From positions 1 through 12,748 of the forward strand of contig JAJZFQ010000307.1 of the NCBI GenBank assembly GCA_021805275.1: 12,748 nucleotides of DNA. The letters are read 5' to 3'. How positions within the stretch are numbered: position 1 is the stretch's first letter; each line of letters starts with the position of its first letter. This document shows positions 7,446 through 12,748 of the stretch, piece by piece. The DNA comes from Pseudomonadota bacterium (GTDB lineage: Bacteria; Pseudomonadota; Gammaproteobacteria; Steroidobacterales; Steroidobacteraceae). The notes under the pieces were generated by a model. That model was not told the origin of the DNA. It did not search any database and was given only the letters and a program-made list of their open reading frames with translations. Position numbers and translations under genes: made by a program.

Positions 7446-7561
7446 TTAATTCCGTCGAGGCCTGCAATGTGACAGCGCGCGAGGGTTGGGGTGACCAGGG
7501 GCTGCGCGCCGAGCGGTCCGACCGTCATCATTTGGACATGATGTGCGGGCAAGATGGGATC

Positions 7562-7579
7562 GGGTCGGGACGGGTCGGG
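7562..7579 (+). other. Canonical G-quadruplex motif
   Basis: GGGTCGGGACGGGTCGGG has four GGG runs with 2-nt loops (TC, AC, TC), and a fifth GGG lies just before it at 7556-7558. The motif comes from a direct repeat of CGGGTCGGG at 7561-7569 and 7571-7579. It lies on the sense strand about 110 nt into the predicted leader of the pstB transcript, so it could fold in RNA or in the non-template DNA. Confidence 0.6.
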
Positions 7580-7943
7580 CATCGCGAGCGCGGTGCGACG
7601 CAGACGCTCGGAAGGGGGCGGCGCCGCGGCGCGCGCGGGCAGATCGGGCGTGCTGGTGCGCCTTCGGCGGGGACTCTGGGCACCGCGATGGCGGTGCGCG
7701 GGGCCTCGGCGGGCGTCCGTCGGGCGGCGATCGGCCACGCACCGTGCGGTGGCGTGCGGCCCCGCGAGGCCCGCGGCCCGCGGTCATCGATGGGCCGAGC
7801 CGCAGATCCCCGCCGGCCCCGGAGGGCACGGACGATTGCGGATTGCGACTTGCTGAGGGCAACCTCGGCAGGTGACAATTCCGGGGTGCGTGGCGCTGAT
7901 GGGCCCGTATGGCTGCGCGTGCCGCGAAGGCGGCGAGCCCCCT

Positions 7944-7964
7944 GATTTCGACGACGATTTCGAC
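7944..7964 (+). repeat. 9-bp direct repeat with 12-bp period before pstB1
   Basis: GATTTCGAC occurs at 7944-7952 and 7956-7964, separated by GAC. It lies 50 bp before the pstB1 start. It could bind a regulator; no function can be assigned from sequence. Confidence 0.45.
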
Positions 7965-7990
7965 CCACAGAACATGCACCGAACTGCACC

Positions 7991-8010
7991 GCGGGCCCAC
8001 ACAGGGCCGC
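7991..8010 (+). promoter_or_regulatory. Hairpin occupying the pstB1 ribosome-binding region
   Basis: GGCCC and GGGCC pair around the loop ACACA (core 7994-8008), and flanking GC bases extend the stem with one bulged G. The structure ends 4 nt before the ATG at 8015 and covers the place where a Shine-Dalgarno site should be; no purine-rich site is visible. Translation of pstB1 may therefore be low or conditional. Confidence 0.4.
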
Positions 8011-8014
8011 ACCG

Positions 8015-8821
8015 ATGAGCCAGCCTGCCGAGTGGGCCGATCCTGCCGGCGCCGAGGGAGCGAACCCGGCGACGAAGATCGAGGTCCGGCACCTGAGCTT
8101 CTTCTATGGCCGGCAGCAGGCGTTGAAGGACGTCAGTCTGGCACTGCCGGATCGTTCCATCACCGCGTTCATCGGGCCGTCGGGCTGCGGTAAATCGACG
8201 CTGCTGCGGGTCCTGAACCGCATGTACGCGTTGTATCCGGGGCACCGTGCGAGCGGCGAGGTGTTGCTCGACGGGGAGGACATCCTCGCCCCGAACGTGG
8301 ACGTCACGCGACTGCGCCTGCGCGTCGGGATGGTGTTCCAGAAGCCCACCCCGTTCCCGATGTCGATTTTCGAGAATGTGGCGTTCGGACTGCGCCTGGC
8401 GCGGCGGATCGGGCGGGTCGAGCTCACCCGGCGCGTGCACGCGGCGCTCGGCGATGCGGCGCTCTGGGACGAGGTCAAGGACAAGCTGCACGAGGATGCC
8501 CGCAGTCTCTCCGGCGGCCAGCAGCAGCGCCTGTGCGTCGCGCGCTCCATTGCGCTTGAGCCGGAGGTGATCCTGCTCGATGAGCCCACCGCGGCGCTCG
8601 ATCCGATCTCGACGCTGAAGGTCGAGGAGACTCTGCAGAACCTGCGCGAGCGCTTCTGCATCCTGATCGTCACCCACAACCTGCAGCAGGCCGCGCGCGT
8701 CTCGAGCAACACGGCGTTCATGTACCAGGGCGAACTGATCGAGATGGGCCCCACGGGGCAGTTGTTCACCGCGCCGCGGGATCGGCGCACCGATGACTAC
8801 GTCACCGGACGATTTGGCTGA
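8015..8821 (+). CDS. pstB: Phosphate ABC transporter ATP-binding protein, copy 1
   Basis: Cytoplasmic ATPase of the high-affinity phosphate importer PstSCAB; ATP hydrolysis by a PstB dimer drives phosphate through PstC-PstA. All ABC motifs are present: Walker [10 protein letters not shown] (54-62), Q-loop Q109 in [13 protein letters not shown], signature LSGGQ (165-169), Walker B VILLDE (185-190) and H-loop H221 in [12 protein letters not shown]. The PstB-specific ending DDYVTGRFG is intact. At 268 residues it has the usual length. Walker B continues as [12 protein letters not shown] where many PstB proteins, including copy 2, have DEPCSALD. The ATG at 8015 is chosen because it leaves a normal short N-terminus; no clear ribosome site precedes it, only a hairpin. 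No pstS, pstC, pstA or phoU is in the window. A Pho box faces it 570 bp upstream. Confidence 0.93.
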   Translation: MSQPAEWADPAGAEGANPATKIEVRHLSFFYGRQQALKDVSLALPDRSITAFIGPSGCGKSTLLRVLNRMYALYPGHRASGEVLLDGEDILAPNVDVTRLRLRVGMVFQKPTPFPMSIFENVAFGLRLARRIGRVELTRRVHAALGDAALWDEVKDKLHEDARSLSGGQQQRLCVARSIALEPEVILLDEPTAALDPISTLKVEETLQNLRERFCILIVTHNLQQAARVSSNTAFMYQGELIEMGPTGQLFTAPRDRRTDDYVTGRFG

Positions 8822-9752
8822 GGTAGACCGAACCGTGGCGCAGGAAACGACCCGCTCCGACTCACCCGGCGCGAGCCTCACGAGCGGCGTGGCGCTCGGC
8901 ACCAAGCCGAGCGGCCGCGTGCACGTCCCGACGGCCCTCGCCAGCGAGCTGACGTCGCTGCCGACCGGGCTGCCGGCCGGGGAGCCGCAGGTGCCCGACC
9001 CGGTGTTCTCCTGCCGCTCGGTGTACGTGCACTACGGGGAGATCCAGGCGCTCACCGACGTGACGGTGGACATCGCCCGCGGCCAGGTGCTCGCCTGCAT
9101 CGGGCCGTCGGGGTGCGGCAAATCGACGTTCCTGCGCTGCCTGAACCGCATGAATGACACCATTCCCGGGGCGCGGGTCACGGGCGAGATCCTGCTCGAT
9201 GGCCAGGACATCTACGAGAAGCGCCAGGACGTGGCGCGCTTGAGGGCGCGCATCGGGATGGTGTTCCAGAAGCCCAATCCGTTCCCGAAGTCGATCTACG
9301 ACAACGTCGCCTACGGGCCGCGCATTCACAAGCTCACGCGCACCCGGGCCGATCTGGATGAGCTCGTCTGCACCAGTCTGCAGCGCGCCGGGCTGTGGAG
9401 CGAGGTGAAGGACCGGCTGCACGGGCCGGGCATGGGCCTCTCCGGTGGCCAGCAGCAGCGCCTGTGCATCGCGCGAGCGCTCGCGGTGCAGCCGGAAGTG
9501 ATCCTGATGGACGAGCCGTGCTCGGCGCTCGATCCGATTGCGACGGCGCGCATCGAGGATCTGATCGAGGAGCTGCACGGCAGCTATGCGATCGTGATCG
9601 TGACGCACTCGATGCAGCAGGCCGCACGCGTCTCGCAGCGCACCGCCTACTTTCACATGGGGCGGTTGGTGGAAGTCGGGGAGACCGACCGGGTGTTCAC
9701 CAACCCGCGCCACCGCCTGACCGAGGATTACATTACGGGCCGCTTCGGCTGA
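8793..9752 (+). CDS. pstB: Phosphate ABC transporter ATP-binding protein, copy 2, with N-terminal extension
   Basis: Second complete PstB ATPase. Motifs: Walker [10 protein letters not shown] (104-112), Q159 in [18 protein letters not shown] (216-220), Walker B VILMDE (236-241) followed by [10 protein letters not shown]272 in [12 protein letters not shown], and the PstB ending EDYITGRFG. It is clearly paralogous to copy 1 but well diverged, so this is not a recent duplication. About 70 residues rich in Pro, Ser, Thr, Ala and Gly precede the ABC domain and look disordered; PstB is usually about 250-280 residues. Starting at ATG 8793 the gene overlaps copy 1 by 29 bp but lacks a ribosome site. 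GTG 8835 (residue 15), with GAGG at 8820-8823, is a good alternative that removes the overlap and still leaves an extension. The two proteins could form homodimers or a heterodimer on a PstCA pair encoded elsewhere. Confidence 0.92.
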   Translation: MTTSPDDLAEVDRTVAQETTRSDSPGASLTSGVALGTKPSGRVHVPTALASELTSLPTGLPAGEPQVPDPVFSCRSVYVHYGEIQALTDVTVDIARGQVLACIGPSGCGKSTFLRCLNRMNDTIPGARVTGEILLDGQDIYEKRQDVARLRARIGMVFQKPNPFPKSIYDNVAYGPRIHKLTRTRADLDELVCTSLQRAGLWSEVKDRLHGPGMGLSGGQQQRLCIARALAVQPEVILMDEPCSALDPIATARIEDLIEELHGSYAIVIVTHSMQQAARVSQRTAYFHMGRLVEVGETDRVFTNPRHRLTEDYITGRFG

Positions 9753-9753
9753 A

Positions 9754-9775
9754 CCCCGCCCGCGTCGGGGCGGGG
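9754..9775. terminator. GC-rich hairpin between convergent pstB2 and dapD
   Basis: CCCCGCCC (9754-9761) and GGGCGGGG (9768-9775) form an 8-bp stem around GCGTCG, starting 2 bp after the pstB2 stop and ending 25 bp before the dapD stop. There is no T-tract on either side, as with the hairpin at 5417-5452. Its position suggests a shared transcription end for the converging units. Confidence 0.55.
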
Positions 9776-9800
9776 CCGTCCGGTCGCCGCGGCGCCGGCG

Positions 9801-10628
9801 CTACTGCGCGGCGCGCAGCAGTTCGTTGATCGAGGTCTTGGCGCGGGTCTGGGCGTCGACTCGCTTGACGATCACCGCACAGGCGAGGCTGTAGCGGCCG
9901 TCCGCGGAGGGCAGCGATCCGGGCACGACCACGGAGCCGGCCGGCACGCGTCCGTAGAGGATCTGCCCGCTCGCGCGCTCGTAGATTCGCGTGCTCTGCC
10001 CGATGAACACCCCCATGGAGATGACCGCGCCGCTCTCGACGATCACCCCTTCGACGATTTCCGAGCGCGCGCCGATGAAGCAGTCGTCCTCGATGATGGT
10101 GGGACTCGCCTGCAGCGGCTCGAGCACTCCGCCGATGCCGACCCCGCCGGAGAGGTGCACGTTGCGCCCGATCTGTGCGCACGAGCCCACGGTCGCCCAG
10201 GTGTCCACCATGGTGCCACTGTCGACGTAGGCGCCGATGTTGACGTAACTGGGCATCAGTACGGTGTTCGGCGCGATGTATGCACCCTTGCGGACCACCG
10301 CGTGCGGCACGATGCGCGCCCCGCCGGCGCGCAGCTGCTCGTCACCGGCTTCGGCATATTTCAGCGGCACCTTGTCGTAAAAGCGCGTGAAGCCAGCCTC
10401 GATCGTCGTGTTCTGGCGCGTGCGGAAGTACAGCAGCACCGCCTTCTTCAGCCACTCGTTGACCACCCAGTGCTCGCCCCGGCGCTGCGCCACGCGCGCC
10501 CGGCCGCTGTCGAGCAGCTCGATGCACTCCTCGAGCTGCGCGGCGAGCGCCGCCGGCACGCGCTCAGGCGTGAGGGTGGCACGCGCCTCGAACGCCGCCT
10601 CGATGGCTGCCTGCAAAGAGGCGCTCAT
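9801..10628 (-). CDS. dapD: 2,3,4,5-tetrahydropyridine-2,6-dicarboxylate N-succinyltransferase
   Basis: Cytoplasmic enzyme of the succinylase branch of lysine/diaminopimelate synthesis; it transfers succinyl from succinyl-CoA to tetrahydrodipicolinate. The 275 residues match the usual DapD length. An N-terminal helical domain (about 1-100, with [17 protein letters not shown] at 53-69) precedes a left-handed beta-helix of hexapeptide repeats (about 105-235, such as [19 protein letters not shown] and VGIGGVLEP). D142 and E190 (in GTMVDTWA and GARSEIVEG) sit where the Asp/Glu pair of characterised DapD enzymes is expected. The start at 10628 makes an ATGA overlap with dapC and gives the standard [14 protein letters not shown] beginning. 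A further 17 in-frame residues upstream belong to the dapC coding region and are not used in my view. The product of DapD is the precursor of the DapC substrate. Confidence 0.95.
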   Translation of the reverse strand: MSASLQAAIEAAFEARATLTPERVPAALAAQLEECIELLDSGRARVAQRRGEHWVVNEWLKKAVLLYFRTRQNTTIEAGFTRFYDKVPLKYAEAGDEQLRAGGARIVPHAVVRKGAYIAPNTVLMPSYVNIGAYVDSGTMVDTWATVGSCAQIGRNVHLSGGVGIGGVLEPLQASPTIIEDDCFIGARSEIVEGVIVESGAVISMGVFIGQSTRIYERASGQILYGRVPAGSVVVPGSLPSADGRYSLACAVIVKRVDAQTRAKTSINELLRAAQ

Positions 10629-11833
10629 CGCCTGCGGCCCTCGAGGTAGGCGCGGATGCGCTCGGCGGCCTCGATGCACTCGGCGACGCCCGGCACGAGC
10701 GAGATGCGCACGCGCCCGGCACCGGGATTGCCCTGCCCGCCGTCGCGCGCCAGATAGCTGCCCGGCAGCACCAGCACGCCCTGGGTGGCATACAGCTCGC
10801 GGGTGAAGCGCTCATCGTCGCCATCGGCGCCGACTTCGCTCCACAGGTAGAAGGCGCCCTCGGGCTTCTCCACCGGCAGGACCGGGGCGAGGATGGGCAG
10901 CACGCGCTCGAATTTCTCCCGGTACAGCCGCCGGTTGGCCACCACATGCGCATCGTCCTGCCAGGCGACGAGGCTCGCCAGTTGGGTCGGCACCGGCATG
11001 GCGCAGCCGTGATAGGTCCTGTACAGCAGCAGCTCGGCGATGATCGCCGGGTCACCGGCGACGAACCCGGAGCGCAGGCCCGGCACGCTCGAGCGCTTGG
11101 AGAGACTGTGAAACACGATGCAGCGCTCGAAGCGGGCGCGCCCGGCGGCCTGGGCGGCCTCGAGCAGGCCCGGCGGCGGGCACGCCTCATCGAGATAGAT
11201 CTCGCTGTAGCACTCATCGGCCGCGACGATGAAGTCGTAGCGCTCGGCGAGCTCGAGCGCCTGGTGCAGATACTGACGCGAGAACACCTTGCCGGTCGGG
11301 TTGCCCGGGCTGCAGAGGAACAGCACCTGACAGCGTCGCCAGAGCGCCTCGGGCACCGCCGCGAGATCCGGCGTGAAGGCGTTCGCCGCGGTGGTGTCGA
11401 GGAAGTACGGCTCGCCCCCGGCAAGCAGCGCGGCGCCCTCGTAGATCTGATAGAAGGGATTGGGCATCGCCACGAGCGCCTCGCGGCTCGCATCGAGCGC
11501 GGCCTGCACGAACGCGAACAGCGCCTCGCGCGTGCCGTTCACCGGCAGCACCATGGTGGCCGGATCGACGCTGCCGGCGGTGAGGCCGAAGCGCCGCTCG
11601 AGCCACGCGGCGCACGCGCCGCGCAACTGCGCCACCCCGGCGGTGGTGGGGTAGGTGCCGAGCTGGTGCGCGTTGGCGCGCAGCGCCTCGAGCACCATCG
11701 AGGGCGGCTCGTGGCGCGGCTCGCCGATCGACATGGCGATCGGGCGGATCGTCGCGGCCGGTGGGGTCGGGGCGGTCAGTCGCGCCAGACGCTCGAAGGG
11801 ATAGGCGTGCAGCCGCCGAAGACGCGGGTTCAT
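10625..11833 (-). CDS. dapC: N-succinyldiaminopimelate aminotransferase
   Basis: PLP-dependent class I aminotransferase that converts N-succinyl-2-amino-6-ketopimelate to N-succinyl-diaminopimelate using glutamate, the step after DapD. Of the 402 residues, the fold-type I landmarks are visible: SPGNPTG (175-181, N178), [12 protein letters not shown] (204-215, D206 facing the PLP ring), [17 protein letters not shown] (241-257, Schiff-base K246 and phosphate-binding R254) and RVRISLV (374-380, R376 for the substrate carboxylate). The start at 11833 has GGAG at 11843-11840, 6 nt away, and leaves 19 bp after the glnD stop; the frame is open upstream but that part lies inside glnD. The DapC name rests on the dapD and glnD neighbours as well as the family; by itself it could be a related AspC-type enzyme. 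Confidence 0.88.
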   Translation of the reverse strand: MNPRLRRLHAYPFERLARLTAPTPPAATIRPIAMSIGEPRHEPPSMVLEALRANAHQLGTYPTTAGVAQLRGACAAWLERRFGLTAGSVDPATMVLPVNGTREALFAFVQAALDASREALVAMPNPFYQIYEGAALLAGGEPYFLDTTAANAFTPDLAAVPEALWRRCQVLFLCSPGNPTGKVFSRQYLHQALELAERYDFIVAADECYSEIYLDEACPPPGLLEAAQAAGRARFERCIVFHSLSKRSSVPGLRSGFVAGDPAIIAELLLYRTYHGCAMPVPTQLASLVAWQDDAHVVANRRLYREKFERVLPILAPVLPVEKPEGAFYLWSEVGADGDDERFTRELYATQGVLVLPGSYLARDGGQGNPGAGRVRISLVPGVAECIEAAERIRAYLEGRRR

Positions 11834-11852
11834 GTGAAGCTCCAGTGAGTGG

Positions 11853-12748
11853 TTACGCGGCGGCGCGCCGTTTGAGCGCTTCGCCGAGGATCTGGCGCAG
11901 ATGCTCGGCCCGCGCCTCATCGAGCGCCTGTCCGTCGCGGTCGGTGATGTAGAAGACGTCCTCGGCCCGCTCCCCGACGGTCATGATGCGCGCAGCCTGC
12001 AGCAGCACGTGCTCGGCGGTGAGCACCTTGCCGACGTCGCACAGCAGCCCCGGCCGGTCCCCGGCGATGAGCTCGAGCACCGAGCGGCCGTTCGGCTCAT
12101 CGGTGCTGATGGCGATTTGCGTGGGCGTATGGAACATGCGCGCCTGGCGCGGGACGCGCCGGTGCACGGCGATGGTGGCCTGTGGCTGCTGCAGCGAGCG
12201 CCACAGCGCCTCCTCGATCTCCTCGCGCCGCTCACCGTCGGCGATGGGCGCCCCGTCGTCCTCCAGGACGTGGTAGAGGTCGAGGCTGAACCCATCGCCG
12301 GTGGGCGTGATGCGCGCATCGACGATGTCGAGCCCGAGCTGATCGAGCACGGCGGTGGTGCGGCCGAAGCCGTGCTCGAGCCCGCGGGTGTAGATCAGTA
12401 CCGCGGTCGTGCCGCGCACGCTCTGTGGGTCGAGCGCCACCAGCGGCTCGATGCTGCGCGGATCGCGCTCGGCGAGCAGGCGCATGTGCCAGGCGAGCTC
12501 CTCCGGGGAGTGACGCAGGAAATAGGTCGCGGAGAAGCGCTCCCAGACCCGCTCGATGGCCTCCCCGGGCACGCCGCGCTCGATGAGCAGCCGGCGGGCC
12601 GCCTCGCGCGTCTCCCCGACCAGCTGCTCCTGGTCGATCGGCGACTCGAGCCCGCGGCGCAGCGCGCGGCGCACGCGCTGGTAGAAGTCATCGAACAGTG
12701 AGGCCTTCCACGAGTTCCACAGCTTCGGGTTCGTGGCGCGCACGTCGG
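11853..12748 (-). CDS. glnD: Bifunctional PII uridylyltransferase / uridylyl-removing enzyme, C-terminal part (cut by window edge)
   Basis: GlnD senses glutamine and adds or removes UMP on PII proteins, thereby controlling nitrogen assimilation. Only about the last 298 codons are present; the frame runs open through the window edge, so the GTG at 12743 is an internal valine, not a start. DVRATNPKLWNSWK (12747 downward) matches the conserved linker of GlnD that follows the HD domain. Numbered from that valine, two C-terminal ACT domains lie at about 113-190 and 208-290. The second has the classic DRPGLLCDVGKVL (229-241) ligand-site motif. The first reads TRGLEHGFGRTTAVLDQLGLDIVDARI at the equivalent place and lacks the DRP motif. 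The nucleotidyltransferase and HD domains are outside the window. It probably heads or joins one transcript with dapC (19-bp gap) and dapD (4-bp overlap). Confidence 0.93.
   Translation of the reverse strand, partial: DVRATNPKLWNSWKASLFDDFYQRVRRALRRGLESPIDQEQLVGETREAARRLLIERGVPGEAIERVWERFSATYFLRHSPEELAWHMRLLAERDPRSIEPLVALDPQSVRGTTAVLIYTRGLEHGFGRTTAVLDQLGLDIVDARITPTGDGFSLDLYHVLEDDGAPIADGERREEIEEALWRSLQQPQATIAVHRRVPRQARMFHTPTQIAISTDEPNGRSVLELIAGDRPGLLCDVGKVLTAEHVLLQAARIMTVGERAEDVFYITDRDGQALDEARAEHLRQILGEALKRRAAA

Larger units (their letters stand above)
7426..8014. other. Long stretch between the Pho box and pstB1 without a recognisable gene
   Basis: I see no identifiable protein here. All frames are partly open because of high GC, and the translations are Arg/Ala/Gly-rich and match no family. 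The least bad frame is GTG 7469 to 7945 on the plus strand, with GAGG 8 nt before the GTG, but only about three quarters of its codons end in G or C, which I judge too weak for this DNA. Visible structures are an AT-rich run (to 7451), two further GTCAC half-sites on the minus strand at 7469-7475 and 7491-7497 (22 bp apart), a G-quadruplex motif (7562-7579), a tandem GATTGCG pair (7834-7847), a direct repeat at 7944-7964 and a hairpin just before pstB1. TTGCTG (7850-7855) and GACAAT (7874-7879), 18 bp apart, could be a weak housekeeping promoter closer to pstB1. Confidence 0.5.

Noticed and set aside
7834..7847. Tandem GATTGCG pair as a possible repeat array
   Set aside because: Only two copies of 7 bp; too short to call more than chance.
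7469..7945. Plus-strand frame of 158 codons starting at GTG with GAGG 8 nt upstream
   Set aside because: The product is Arg/Ala/Gly-rich without family resemblance, overlapping frames on both strands are equally open, and the third-position GC bias (about three quarters) is weak for this DNA. Kept as a finding, not annotated as a gene.
7446..8012. Minus-strand frame of 188 codons opposite the pstB leader
   Set aside because: Composition is typical of antisense GC-rich sequence, with no domain pattern and no ribosome site noticed.
10629..10679. 17-residue N-terminal extension of DapD
   Set aside because: It lies within dapC coding sequence; the ATGA overlap at 10625-10628 and the standard MSAS start fit the usual DapD length.
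11834..11920. 29-residue N-terminal extension of DapC
   Set aside because: It is encoded inside the glnD 3' end; the ATG at 11833 has a GGAG site 6 nt upstream and gives a normal length.
1..12748. CRISPR arrays, tRNA or rRNA genes, insertion sequences, phage genes
   Set aside because: I looked for spaced repeats, tRNA arms, transposase motifs and terminal inverted repeats and saw none.

Overview
The window is GC-rich, tightly packed DNA from a Gram-negative bacterium, most likely a gammaproteobacterium. The evidence is a tripartite RND pump with a TolC-type outer-membrane channel, a beta-barrel porin, PstB-type phosphate ATPases, a glnD-dapC-dapD cluster using the succinylase lysine pathway, and well-formed Pho boxes. 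I cannot place it to genus; a chemolithotrophic or acidophilic lineage is only a guess from the general look of the RND pump.

Layout: (1) 1-5405, plus strand: three translationally coupled genes for an RND permease, a short periplasmic adaptor and a TolC-like channel, ending at a perfect 17-bp inverted repeat. (2) 5479-6918, minus strand: an outer-membrane beta-barrel porin with a signal peptide. (3) 6919-8014: about 1.1 kb with no convincing gene. It holds three clusters of 11-bp-periodic PhoB half-sites; two are back to back at 7366-7425 and face in opposite directions. A canonical G-quadruplex motif and several small repeats lie in the same stretch. (4) 8015-9752, plus strand: two overlapping pstB paralogues with no pstS, pstC, pstA or phoU in the window. 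(5) 9801-12748, minus strand: dapD, dapC and the 3' part of glnD, converging on pstB2 across a GC-rich hairpin.

How they fit together: the RND operon is a self-contained efflux system of unknown substrate. The porin, the Pho-box region and the pstB pair look like one divergent phosphate-starvation unit: PhoB would switch on an outer-membrane pore to the left and two inner-membrane transport ATPases to the right. Both transcripts would carry unusually long leaders (about 435 and 560 nt). The ATPases would need PstSCA partners encoded elsewhere. The glnD-dapC-dapD cluster couples a nitrogen-signal enzyme with two consecutive steps of diaminopimelate/lysine synthesis.

The best candidate for something undescribed is the porin / divergent Pho boxes / orphan pstB1-pstB2 arrangement. 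Next are the truncated adaptor and the altered proton-relay residues of the RND pump. All of this rests on reading the sequence, with no database search.
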